From contig NZ_LIXI01000017.1 in the NCBI RefSeq assembly GCF_001905595.1, positions 1 through 64,000 of the forward strand: DNA of 64,000 nucleotides, given 5' to 3'. How positions within the stretch are numbered: the first letter of the stretch is position 1; each line of letters begins with the position of its first letter. Origin of the DNA: Streptomyces sp. CB00316 (lineage in GTDB: Bacteria > Actinomycetota > Actinomycetes > Streptomycetales > Streptomycetaceae). The position numbers and the translations under genes are program-made. Under the pieces are notes generated by a model that did not search any database, was not told the origin of the DNA, and saw only the letters and a program-made list of their open reading frames with translations. Shown here one piece after another: positions 27,293 to 35,632 of the stretch.

Positions 27293-27700
27293 TCAGTTGA
27301 CCGGAGTGTTCTGGTAGGCGGCGAGCTGCCACCCGGTCCCCTCCTTGACGACCACCCAGGTCGCCCGAATGGAGCGCTCCGCCGAGACCTCCTTCTCTCC
27401 GGGCAGCAGAATGCCTCCCGCGGTGACAAGAACCGCGGAGTCCGGACCGAGGGACTCGACCGAAATCGGTTCACCGGTCACGCGCGTCCCCTTGTAAGGG
27501 CCGGCGAACGCCTCGGCCATGAACTCTTCGACGGCCTCGCGACCCTTCTTGAAAACCCCGGGCAGGATCAACGTGCCCTTTTCGGTGAATACTGCGGCGA
27601 ACTTCTTCGCGTCGTGGACCGCCCACGCCGCGACAATCCGCTGCGGAACTGCCGCCGCACCCGCCTGGTCGGTATGGGTGGAGCCGGTCGTGTTCGGCAT
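27293..27700 (-). CDS. SgcJ/EcaC family NTF2-like protein
   Basis: A 135-aa SnoaL/NTF2-fold protein. VPQRIVAAWAVHDAKKFAAV, FTEKGTLILPG and the final WQLAAYQNTPVN match the SgcJ group of nine-membered enediyne clusters. It is thought to help shape or protect the nascent core. The mechanism is not known. The ATG at 27700 has AGGGAG six bases upstream. An in-frame ATG two codons earlier would leave no spacing. It is convergent with the SgcE11-like gene. Confidence 0.88.
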   Translation of the reverse strand: MPNTTGSTHTDQAGAAAVPQRIVAAWAVHDAKKFAAVFTEKGTLILPGVFKKGREAVEEFMAEAFAGPYKGTRVTGEPISVESLGPDSAVLVTAGGILLPGEKEVSAERSIRATWVVVKEGTGWQLAAYQNTPVN

Positions 27701-28235
27701 TGCCATCTCCCTCTGGTACGCGTGTTTCCCGGTCCGCGACAGCGTGGCAATTTTCTTCCCACCGGGACAACTCCGACGATGCCATCGCATCGAGGAGCGT
27801 CCGGGGCCGGGCTCGAAATAGCGGCGCCCGCACCGGAGAAGGGGAATGGCGGAAAGGAACCCGGGGTGGATTCACCTTTCCTGGAACGTGCTCCTGCGGG
27901 ACAGGGAGCCGGCGGAAGAGGACCGGGGAGTGCGCAGGAGGGCGGGCAGCCGAAGACGTGCGCACACGGTGCGGCCGCATCGGCTTCGGTGCACGGTCCG
28001 GTCGGTCCACCGGACGCCGCCCCGGGCGGGCTGCGGCCGGGCCGGCCCATGGGGAGGCCCGCCCGCAGGACCCGGCCGGTCCGCGGTCCTCCATGCCGCC
28101 TTCCACCACCAGTCCGAGCCCCGGCGGCTGAACCGGCCCTCCTCAGCTTGTTCTTCAACCTCACGTCGCTGCGGAGTGCTTGCCGGTGGGGAAATTGCGG
28201 TGCGTGCTGGCACCACGCTGGTCAGACTCGCTGGC
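27701..28235. other. Spacer between SgcJ-like and ridA genes
   Basis: Contains the one-mismatch operator of the SgcJ-like gene. Nothing else recognised. Confidence 0.5.
27765..27782 (-). promoter_or_regulatory. GCA-N7-AGATG element (one mismatch), sgcJ-like gene
   Basis: Reads GCATCGTCGGAGTTGTCC (AGTTG), ending 64 nt before the ATG. Confidence 0.5.
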
Positions 28236-28646
28236 ATGACTGAGAAGATCACCCGCATCAACCCCGAGCAGCTGCATGAGACACCCGGCTACCACCACAT
28301 CACCGTGGTGGAGGCAGGCCGTACCGCCTATCTGGCTGGGCAGTGCCCGCTTGATCGGATTGGTGGCCTCGTCGGTTCCGGTTCCCTTGAGACGCAGGTC
28401 GACCAGGTTGTCGCGAACGCGCTCACTGCTTTGGCAGCGGTGAGTGCCCAGCCCGAACATGTGGTGCGGTCAGTGATCTACGTGCGGAGCGATGAGAGGG
28501 ACATTCTCGGAGCCGCATGGCGTCGGCTCACCGGGTCTGCCCTGGGTCCGGCGTTCACCACCGCCAGCACGCTCTTGGGCGTCGCCCAGCTGGGCTTTCC
28601 GGGACAGCTCGTCGAGGTGGATCTCACCGTGGCGCTGCCTGACTGA
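28236..28646 (+). CDS. ridA: RidA family protein
   Basis: A 136-aa member of the RidA/YjgF family, which hydrolyses reactive enamine/imine intermediates from PLP enzymes. Conserved parts: YLAGQCPLD near residue 30, TQVDQVVANALTALAAV, VVRSVIYVRSD and the C-terminal QLVEVDLTVALPD. The expected Arg in the RSVIYVRSD region is present. No clear ribosome-binding site precedes the ATG. An in-frame GTG lies 12 codons upstream. The GC content is slightly lower and no cluster operator is present, so it is probably a housekeeping gene or passenger beside the insertion sequence. Confidence 0.85.
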   Translation: MTEKITRINPEQLHETPGYHHITVVEAGRTAYLAGQCPLDRIGGLVGSGSLETQVDQVVANALTALAAVSAQPEHVVRSVIYVRSDERDILGAAWRRLTGSALGPAFTTASTLLGVAQLGFPGQLVEVDLTVALPD

Positions 28647-28673
28647 CTTCGAACGGCGTATCGAAACTGGGTA

Positions 28674-28697
28674 GCCCAGCTGGGCATTCGCGGGACA
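28674..28697 (+). repeat. Degenerate copy of the ridA 3' end
   Basis: gcccagctgggc followed by a similar gggaca stretch repeats ridA 28584-28607. One frame reads WVAQLGIRGTLG against GVAQLGFPGQLV in RidA. Lies between ridA and the transposase. Confidence 0.45.
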
Positions 28698-28703
28698 CTG
28701 GGG

Positions 28704-28759
28704 CGGCCTTCGTCTGATCATGTGCTCCGACCAAGGTGCACCGATCGAGACGAAGGCCG
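28704..28759. repeat. 12-bp inverted repeat before the transposase
   Basis: cggccttcgtct (28704-28715) and agacgaaggccg (28748-28759), directly upstream of the transposase start. Could be an IS regulatory hairpin or near an IS end. Confidence 0.5.
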
Positions 28760-28764
28760 TAAAG

Positions 28765-30215
28765 GTGATTCTGCTGCCTGACGCCGGTCCCGGGGAACGT
28801 TCGCGCAAGCGTCACGCTTCCGGGAGGAACTATTCGACTGCCTGACCGTGCGGGGGGACGAGCTGTTCGAGCTCGTGGACGCGTTGCTGTGCGCGGACGG
28901 CCCGGTGACCTCGCCGGTGGATTTGACGCTGGTGGCCGAGCACCGGCGGGGGCACGGCGCGATGTACAAGGCGCTGAACCACGGGAACGTGGACGTACCC
29001 CGGGCGGCAGGTGCTGGCCGGTCTGCCGATGCCGCGGGCCGCCGACGGGCGCCTGGTCCTGGCCGTCGACGCCAGCAACTGGCTTCGCCCCGACGCGCCG
29101 ACCAGCGCGGATCGCCTCTTCTGCCACGTCTACGGCCCAGCGGACGGTCCTCGGACCAGTTCATCCCCGGCTGGCCGTACTCGTTCGTCGCCGCCCTCGA
29201 ATCGGGCCGGACGTCCTGGTGCCAGTTCCTGGACGCCGTCCGCCTCGGACCCGAGGACGACGTCGCCGAGGCCACCGCCTCCCAGCTCCGCCGGGTGGTC
29301 ACCGACCTGATCGAGATGGGCCGCTGGCACGTCGGCGACCGCGACATCCTCATCGTCTTCGACGCCGGCTACGACGCCCCACGTATGGCCCACCTCCTCG
29401 ACGGCCTCCCGGTCGAGGTGCTGGGACGGATGCGCTCCGACCGCGTCATGCGACGGCCGACGCCCTCGCTCAAGGAGTACGCCCTGGCCTACCCCCAGGG
29501 CGGGCGACCGCCGAAGCACGGCAAGGAGTTCCGCTTCGCCAAGCCGGACACCTGGGGCGAGCCGGACGCGGCCACGACGCAGGTCACCGACCGATACGGC
29601 ACCACCCGCGCGATGGCCTGGGACCGTATCCACCCGCGCCTGACCACCCGCTCCGCCTGGATCGACCGTACCGGCGAACTCCCCATCATCGAGGGCACAC
29701 TGATCCGCCTCCAGGTCGACCGGCTGCCCGGCGGAGGAGACCCGCTGCCGCTCTGGCTGTGGTCGTCCGCCACCGGCCTGAACTGCGAGGACGTCGACGT
29801 GCTCTGGCAGGCATTCCTGAGGCGCTTCGACCTGGAGCACACCTTCCGGCTGATGAAACAGACCCTCGGGTGGACCCGCCCGAAGCTGCGAACCCCCAAG
29901 GCCGGCGAGCGCTGGACCTGGCTGATCATCGCCGCCTACACCCAGATCCGCCTTCTGCGCGAGGCCGCCGCCGACTTGCGGCGGCCGTGGGAGAAGCCCG
30001 CCGAGCCCGGCCGACTCACCCCGGCCCGAGTCCGCCGGGGGTTTCGAAACCTCCGCCCGCACCTGCACTGCCCGGCCCGCGCGCCAAAACCCTCAACCCC
30101 CGGACCTGGCAGGCTGCTTGGCTTGAAAAGCTGGCGGCCCGCCACCCGTTACGACGTGGGTAAAACCGTGAAACGACCAGAGAGCATCACCGAACGAAAC
30201 CGACTCAAACCATAA
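28765..30215 (+). pseudogene. Frameshifted DDE transposase (NF041680/IS701-like)
   Basis: A transposase spread over three frames. It starts as VILLPDAGPG at GTG 28765, continues in the frame of FELVDALLCADGPV, shifts near 29000 to LVLAVDASNWLRPDAPTSAD (with the first catalytic Asp), then shifts near 29150 to SDQFIPGWPYSFVAALESG. That last frame stays open to 30215 and includes VLGRMRSDRVM and DLEHTFRLMKQTLGW (final Glu region). At least three indels make it inactive. Family naming is from memory. Exact insertion-sequence ends were not identified. Confidence 0.75.
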
Positions 30216-30373
30216 AGAACAAGCTGAGAACCTGTTTTCGAACCTGCGTCAGCAGGATGTGATCGGCAAACGGGTGCTCCAGAGGTTGCCCGCGCGGCCA
30301 CCTCGCCGTGGCGGGGAAGGGATCGAGGCTGATGCCGGAATCAGCTGGCACCACAGTAGAGAGGAACCGCACG

Positions 30374-30595
30374 ATGGAGACATCTGAGCTGGAGAGCAAG
30401 GTCCAGAAGCTGGAGGAGGGTCTGGCCGTGCAGGAAGCGACCATGGCCGGAGCGCAGGCGACGCAGGCCGCCACGCAAGCGGGGATGACCTCGACTTTCG
30501 CCGCCACGCAGAGCGGGACGTGGGCGGTGATGGCCGCGGGCAGCGCCGCCCTGATCGTCGGAATCTTCCTCGGAATCGCCATGGCCAAGGACTGA
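30374..30595 (+). CDS. Small tail-anchored membrane protein
   Basis: A 73-aa protein (METSELESKVQKLEEG start): a short N-terminal coiled coil, then ATQ-rich repeats (GAQATQAATQAG, AATQSG), then one C-terminal membrane helix (WAVMAAGSAALIVGIFLGIA). No family recognised. No cluster operator precedes it. Placed among mobile-element remnants. Confidence 0.55.
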   Translation: METSELESKVQKLEEGLAVQEATMAGAQATQAATQAGMTSTFAATQSGTWAVMAAGSAALIVGIFLGIAMAKD

Positions 30596-30870
30596 CGGGC
30601 CCACTCCCGCCCTACCGGGAACACCGTTGCTTGCGCCGCCCCCGTCGGACCCATGGCCTGGCGGGGGCGGCGTGCTGAGAACGGCTGGCTTGGCTCGCAA
30701 GGACCACACTCTGCCTGCGATGAACGTTCCCCGCAGGGGCCAGGGAATGCCCATGGCAGTCCGGGATGACCCGTTTGCGACGGGAAGCGGCGATGCCACG
30801 CCAGGGATGGATGCCGCTCAGCGGCCGCGCGTCACGGCTCCCCCTGCACGTGGCGGGTTGCCGAACGATG

Positions 30871-31179
30871 TCAGGAGTCGTGCTGGTCGCGGCTGCCGGA
30901 CTTGGCCAGTCCACGGCTGATCATGTAGCCGATGGTCAGGAGCACGATGTACAGCCAGGCTTTGTCTGCCCGGAAGTAGTCGGCATGGTCGTCCTCGGTG
31001 CCTACGACCATCGAGGCGATCAGGACGGCGATGACGCTAGCGATGTAGACGAAAAACTCGGTCGTCTTCAGGGCCGACTTCGTCTCGGTCGCCAGGCGCC
31101 GGGTCTTTTTGCCAGCAGGGTCTACGCCGGTGTGGTGGCCAGGGGAGCCGGCCGGGTTCGCAGTGGTCATGGCATGCAT
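30871..31179 (-). CDS. Small membrane protein with two helices
   Basis: A 102-aa protein. A charged N terminus (KKTRRLATETKSALKTTE) precedes two membrane helices, FFVYIASVIAVLIASMVVG and AWLYIVLLTIGYMISRGLA, joined by an acidic loop (TEDDHADYFRADK). AGAGG five bases before ATG 31179 supports that start. A second in-frame ATG lies at 31170. Proteins of this type are common in Streptomyces. Function unknown, probably unrelated to the pathway. Confidence 0.7.
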   Translation of the reverse strand: MHAMTTANPAGSPGHHTGVDPAGKKTRRLATETKSALKTTEFFVYIASVIAVLIASMVVGTEDDHADYFRADKAWLYIVLLTIGYMISRGLAKSGSRDQHDS

Positions 31180-31379
31180 CCATTCCTCTGTGCGAAACAA
31201 CGTCCGGTACAAGCAAAACCCCGTCTGGCCTATAGCGCAACGGGAGCATGTAACCGGCCGGTAGGTTTGCACCTGAACAGCCTGCGTGCCTCCATACTGT
31301 TCGCCCCCTTAGGACGAGTGGAAATTCTGAGAGCTGAAACGGATGCCCTCGCAAGTGGCCCGCGCGAGCGGGGCGCGGT

Positions 31380-31893
31380 GGTGATGGGCAGGCGGCTCGG
31401 GCTCTTCTTGCCCCGAGTGAGGCGCCTGGTGGAATCGGTGCGCTGGGTAGTGCGCTCGTGCACCAGGCCGGCCCCCTTGAGGCGGGCCGGCGCGAGGTCG
31501 AGGAGGCGGTCAGCACGGTCTGCTTCGGCAAGACGGTCGCGGAAGTCGGCCAGCACGCTGTGGTGGAACCCGGGGTCGTCCAGCTCCATGGCCATGGCGT
31601 ACTTGAAGTCGATGCGGCGGCGGACCGCCTCGGCGGCCTGCCGGTCCGAACAGTCCGAGCAGGAACTGCAGCACGCAGACGGTGGCCAACTGGGCGGGCG
31701 ACAGGCCCGGGCGCCCGTCACGCGGGTACCAGTCGGTGAAGTCCTCGTCGTGCCACAGCCCGTCCAGCCGGTCTCTCACCCACATCGCCGTAGTGCCACC
31801 CGGGTTGCTCGCCCGCGCGATCTGTGTGGTCAGAGAGGGGACTTGCTCACCGGAACGGGGGCGGAGCGACAACGGGCACCTCGACAGCTGCAT
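31380..31893 (-). pseudogene. IS1182-family transposase remnant
   Basis: The N-terminal third of an IS1182-type transposase in two frames: SLRPRSGEQVPSLTTQIARA, MWVRDRLDGLWHDEDFTDW and LSPAQLATVCVLQFLLGL in the first, then DRQAAEAVRRRIDFKYAMAM and DPGFHHSVLADFRDRLAEAD in the second. It breaks off after TTQRTDST. The catalytic domain is gone. A mobile-element scar. Confidence 0.75.
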
Positions 31894-32295
31894 CGGTCAC
31901 CGGAACTACCCGAGCATGCCCGTTGGTCATGCCGCCGCACCGGGAAATTCCAAGATCCCCGACAGAGTCAAGCTCAGGTCCTTCGCGGCTGAGGCACCCG
32001 GCACGGGTGCCTCCGGCTCCCGGCGCGCACCGACTCCCCGACGTCGCTTTCCGTGAACGCCACCGCCGGCGAGTTCCGCACGCACGGTGACGGCAACCAT
32101 TCTGACGGCGAGGACCACTGCCGGCATCCGCTCGAACCGGGCCCCGCGGGGCCGGGCGGCGGCGGGTGCCGGTCGGTGAACGATGTCCCAAGCCGTGCCG
32201 CGGAGATCGGCGACGCCCGGTGCGAAGCGGCGGGGACCGGAACGGAGCAGCAGCCACCGTCCCGGCCCCCGGCCCTTCTGCGAGGAGAGGGACGC
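31894..32295. other. Spacer downstream of the class D monooxygenase
   Basis: No gene recognised. Contains a 9-bp stem-loop (31991-31999 with 32005-32013) and a ggccccgcggggcc palindrome near 32140-32155, possible termination structures. Confidence 0.45.
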
Positions 32296-33486
32296 TCAGA
32301 GGTACTGGGTGTTGGGGGCCAGCCCGCACATGATGCGGCCGTACAGCTCCAGGTTGGTGTTCGGGTGCATGATGGCGTGGAGGTTCAGCGTCTGGACATC
32401 GCGCTCGATGCGCTGGATGGGCACGTGGGTGTAGATCGACGAGCCACCGCTCGCCGTGTTCAGGATGTCGACGGCTTCCTTGGACCGCTGGCACGCCGCG
32501 CCGGTGTCAAGCCGGACGCGGGCGCGTTCCTCCAGCGTCCACGGCTCACCGGATGCGTTCTTGGCGTCCACGAGGTCGGCGATGCGGTACACGTGGAACT
32601 CTGTCTCGTCGATCTTGACCGCTGCCTCGGCGACCTGGAGGTGCGTGAGCGGGGCCTCCCTCTGGTCGGTGTACTCGGTGTAGGTGATCTTCCGGCCGGG
32701 CAGCCGCTCGAAGAAGACGTCCTTGGCGCCCTTGGCCAGACCCAGCGCGGTCGCGCTGACCGTGGCGCACGCCGTCGGCATGATCGGCGCCCGGTGGATG
32801 AGCGCATCGGCGTTACTGCCGTGACCGCTGTGCCCCTGGAGGATGCCGCCCAGCGGGATGTACCAGCCATCAGGCACGAAGACCTCGTGGGCGACGGTAC
32901 TGACACTGCCCGAACCACGCAGTCCGGCGGTGTGCCAGTCGTCGTCGATCTCCAGCGAAGCCAGTGGAATCAGCGTCATGACCGGCTGGAAACTGCCGTC
33001 CGGCATGGCCAGCACCGCCGCGTTGGTGTTCCACTTGCTGTGCTTCGCCCCGCTGTTGAACGCCCACCTGCCGTTGACGACGATGCCGCCCTTCGCCGGC
33101 GCCGCCATGGCCGTCGGACTGATGATGCCGCTCACCAGGTCGTCCGGGGAGGCGAACACCTCGTCCTGCACGGCGTCGGAGAAGAGCCCGGCGACCCACG
33201 CGCTGATGGACCACACACCGGCGGTCCACGACGCGGATCCGTCTCCCCTGGCCAGTTCCGCGAGCACCTCTACCTGGGTCCTCATGTCGGACTCGTAACC
33301 GCCGAGGCGGGCGGGGAGCCGGGTGCGCAGCAGTCCGGCCTCCGCCATCGCCTTGACGGTGCCCTCGTGCAACTGACGATTCTCTTCAGCCCAGGACGCG
33401 TTTTCGCGGAGCGTCGGCACCAACTTCGCTGCGCGGGCAACGAGGTCGGCGCGGCTCGGTGTGGCCGCAAGCTCGGTGATGTCCAC
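32296..33486 (-). CDS. Acyl-CoA-dehydrogenase-fold (class D) flavin monooxygenase
   Basis: A 396-aa protein of the acyl-CoA dehydrogenase type 2/HsaA-like group: RLPARLGGYE near residue 60, GDGSASWTAGVWS (about 83), the substrate-side NGRWAFNSGA, DDWHTAGLRGSGS and VPDGWY, and a C-terminal VPIQRIERDVQTLN...AIMHP region. Such proteins are oxygenase components using reduced flavin from a separate reductase, here probably the product of 2054-2602. Start GTG 33486 with AAGGAG seven bases upstream. An operator lies 88 nt upstream. A broken paralogue is found at 42738-43120. Confidence 0.85.
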   Translation of the reverse strand: MDITELAATPSRADLVARAAKLVPTLRENASWAEENRQLHEGTVKAMAEAGLLRTRLPARLGGYESDMRTQVEVLAELARGDGSASWTAGVWSISAWVAGLFSDAVQDEVFASPDDLVSGIISPTAMAAPAKGGIVVNGRWAFNSGAKHSKWNTNAAVLAMPDGSFQPVMTLIPLASLEIDDDWHTAGLRGSGSVSTVAHEVFVPDGWYIPLGGILQGHSGHGSNADALIHRAPIMPTACATVSATALGLAKGAKDVFFERLPGRKITYTEYTDQREAPLTHLQVAEAAVKIDETEFHVYRIADLVDAKNASGEPWTLEERARVRLDTGAACQRSKEAVDILNTASGGSSIYTHVPIQRIERDVQTLNLHAIMHPNTNLELYGRIMCGLAPNTQYL

Positions 33487-33574
33487 AGTCTCTCCTTGGG
33501 AAGCGGCGACAGGGGGGTTCGGCGGGTGCCCGGTGATCGGAGTCCTGGATCACCGTCGCAGGCACCGGCGTGCG

Positions 33575-33592
33575 TGACATCTCGCGGATTGC
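33575..33592 (-). promoter_or_regulatory. GCA-N7-AGATG element, class D monooxygenase
   Basis: Reads GCAATCCGCGAGATGTCA, ending 88 nt before the GTG. Exact core. Confidence 0.7.
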
Positions 33593-33609
33593 GGGTTGCG
33601 GGCAAGCGA

Positions 33610-33855
33610 TCACGGGCCCGGGAGCAAGGACTTGACCATCGGGCGGACCCGGGCCACCGGAACGTGCGCGCGCCCGCCGTGCGGAACTCCGCGCCGCGCT
33701 CCGGCGTACGCCGGTGAGCCGGTCGCGGTCCACGACGACGGCCCCGCCACCATGCCGGCCGGGAGCCCCCGCAGCCAGAGCCCCGCGACGCTTCCGCCCA
33801 GCACCACCACACGACCCCCGACGCTCACCCGTCGAGGCCCCTCTGCGAAACCCAT
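33610..33855 (-). pseudogene. Remnant of an FAD monooxygenase N terminus
   Basis: From ATG 33855: MGFAEGPRRVSVGG then RVVVLGGSVAGLW, matching RAVVLGGSIAGLF of the intact FAD monooxygenase at 40626-42113. A neighbouring frame supplies VVVDRDRLTG (against VVDRDTVTG). The end reads HVPVARVRPMVKSLLPG (against HVRGRVVMEELYPG). The rest of the gene is missing. It retains an operator 34 nt upstream. Confidence 0.6.
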
Positions 33856-33889
33856 CGGCTGATCTCGCAGCACATCCTGCCGCGCGCCG

Positions 33890-33907
33890 CCGCATCTCCT
33901 GGCCTGC
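33890..33907 (-). promoter_or_regulatory. GCA-N7-AGATG element, FAD-monooxygenase remnant
   Basis: Reads GCAGGCCAGGAGATGCGG towards the remnant at 33610-33855. Exact core. Confidence 0.6.
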
Positions 33908-33992
33908 GCTGCCGGAGAAGAACCTCCCCGGACCGACACCACTGCTCGGGGCAGCGGTTCGAACCGGGCCCGGAGGGGCGGGCCGCCCAAGA

Positions 33993-34010
33993 GCAATCCA
34001 GGAGATGCCG
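33993..34010 (+). promoter_or_regulatory. GCA-N7-AGATG element, P450 remnant / alcohol dehydrogenase
   Basis: Reads GCAATCCAGGAGATGCCG. Differs by only the last base from the copy at 40360-40377. Confidence 0.7.
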
Positions 34011-34085
34011 GGCGCCCGACCGGGTGTGAGGCTGACGCCGGTCGAAGCTCTTCGGACGGAACGGCCCACCACGGCCGTGCCCGCC

Positions 34086-34347
34086 TGACGGCCGCCCTCC
34101 GCTCCGAGGAACTCCTCACCGCCCGTCCGACGGCCTCGCCCCGGCCGTAGCCGACAAGGCGCATCCCGCCCTCGGCCACGGCGGCCACCGCCGCATCGAC
34201 ATGCCCTTGGCGCGGGAGCAAGCCCGGACCGAGCCCCTCCAACCCCTCACCCGGTTCCCCGACCACCGTCCGACAGCGGGCCCGGGGACAACGAGCCGCG
34301 GAGCCCTCCACCACGAACGGCCTTGCGCAGCCTTCCCGAACGTCTGA
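34086..34347 (+). pseudogene. Cytochrome P450 C-terminal remnant
   Basis: One frame (about 34144-34280) reads ADKAHPALGHGGHRRIDMPL then LTRFPDHRPTAG. This corresponds to the P450 haem loop (AFGHGxHxCxGxPLAR) and the terminal LLxRFPxLR segment, but the haem-ligand Cys is Arg. A shifted frame just upstream gives LRSEELLTARPT, reminiscent of the EExLR motif. Non-functional. Confidence 0.55.
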
Positions 34348-34366
34348 AGCCGGAGAGTGAACGCCC

Positions 34367-35383
34367 ATGAAAGCAGCCGTCATTCCCGCGATCAACGCCC
34401 AGTGGGAGATCAAGGAGGTCGCGACCCCCCGGCCGGGCCCCGGCGAGGTGCTCATCAAGGTGCACGCGTGCGGGATCTGCCACAACGACATCTGGGTCGC
34501 CCAGGGCGTCTTCCCCTTCCCCGCGTGCGATCCGGCGATCACCGGACACGAGGCGGCGGGCGAGATAGTTGAACTGGGTCCGGGCACCACGACCCGCCAG
34601 GTGGGCGACCGGGTCGGCACCACCTGGGTCCAGGCCGCCTGCGGCCGCTGCTCCTACTGCCGGCGCAACCTGCCGCTGACCGGCCAGTCGGCCATGACCT
34701 GCACCGCACCGGTGATGACCGGTCTGAACGTACAAGGAGGCCACGCCGAATACCTCTGCGTGGCCGCCGCGAGCACCGTACTGCTCCCCGACGGGATCGA
34801 CTACGCGAGGGCCGCGCCCGTCCTCTGCGCCGGCTACACGGCCTGGAGCGCGCTGCGCGTGAGCGAACCGCAGCCGCACGAGCGGATCGCCGTTCTCGGC
34901 ATCGGAGGGCTGGGGCACATGGCCGTGCAGTACTCCCGAGCCTGCGGGTTCGAGACCGTCGCCATCACCCGCTCGCCGGACAAGCACGAACTCTCCAAGA
35001 GCCTCGGGGCCGACCTCGTCGTCCGTGACGGGGCGGAACTGCGCGAGGCCGGCGGCGCCGACGTAGTCCTGGTGACCGGTACGTCGTACGAGGCCGCCAC
35101 GGACGCGCTCCAGGGACTGCGGGTCGGCGGGCGGATCGTGCTGGCCACCATCGACCCGTCTAGCTCGTTCACCATCGGCCCCACCACACCCTTCTGGGCG
35201 CGGGGCCAGCGGGTGCTGGGCGCCACCCACAACGGGTTGCGCTATCTGACCGAGGCGCTCGACCTGGTCGCGCAGGGCGCGGTGACCCCGATGATCGAGG
35301 TCTTCCCGATGGACAGGATCGCGGACGCCGTCGACAAGGCGGCGAAGGGGGACGTCCGCTTCCGGGCCGTCGTGACGTACTGA
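34367..35383 (+). CDS. Zinc-dependent alcohol dehydrogenase
   Basis: A 338-aa medium-chain dehydrogenase. Catalytic zinc ligands are in CGICHNDIW (residues ~36-44) and GHEAAGE (about 62). The structural zinc site is a four-Cys run in CGRCSYCRRNLPLTGQSAMT plus the next Cys. The Rossmann segment AVLGIGGLGHMAVQYSRACG binds NAD(P). It could oxidise or reduce an alcohol on the core, a sugar or a side unit. It starts 20 nt after the P450 remnant frame ends and may share that remnant's promoter, since no operator lies closer than 33993. Confidence 0.88.
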   Translation: MKAAVIPAINAQWEIKEVATPRPGPGEVLIKVHACGICHNDIWVAQGVFPFPACDPAITGHEAAGEIVELGPGTTTRQVGDRVGTTWVQAACGRCSYCRRNLPLTGQSAMTCTAPVMTGLNVQGGHAEYLCVAAASTVLLPDGIDYARAAPVLCAGYTAWSALRVSEPQPHERIAVLGIGGLGHMAVQYSRACGFETVAITRSPDKHELSKSLGADLVVRDGAELREAGGADVVLVTGTSYEAATDALQGLRVGGRIVLATIDPSSSFTIGPTTPFWARGQRVLGATHNGLRYLTEALDLVAQGAVTPMIEVFPMDRIADAVDKAAKGDVRFRAVVTY

Positions 35384-35532
35384 CCCGGCATCCCGGCGCC
35401 GCCGCCGGGGTGTGCACGCGATGCGCCCCCAGATCCTGCCGCCGGGCGGATCACCGGATGACCGGCCGGACCGCGCGAGCCCGGCGGAGCGGAGCAGACC
35501 CAGCACGCCGAAAGAACGGTCAGGGAGATACC

Positions 35533-35550
35533 GCACTCTGGAAGACGCCG
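35533..35550 (+). promoter_or_regulatory. GCA-N7-AGATG element (one mismatch), acyltransferase
   Basis: Reads GCACTCTGGAAGACGCCG (AGACG), ending 82 nt before the ATG. Confidence 0.5.
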
Positions 35551-35632
35551 ACTCGTGGCACAGCCCGGACAATCCACTTCCGAGACCGCTTGCGGCTCTC
35601 TTCCGGTCCTTTTGACGACGAGGCAGGTACGC

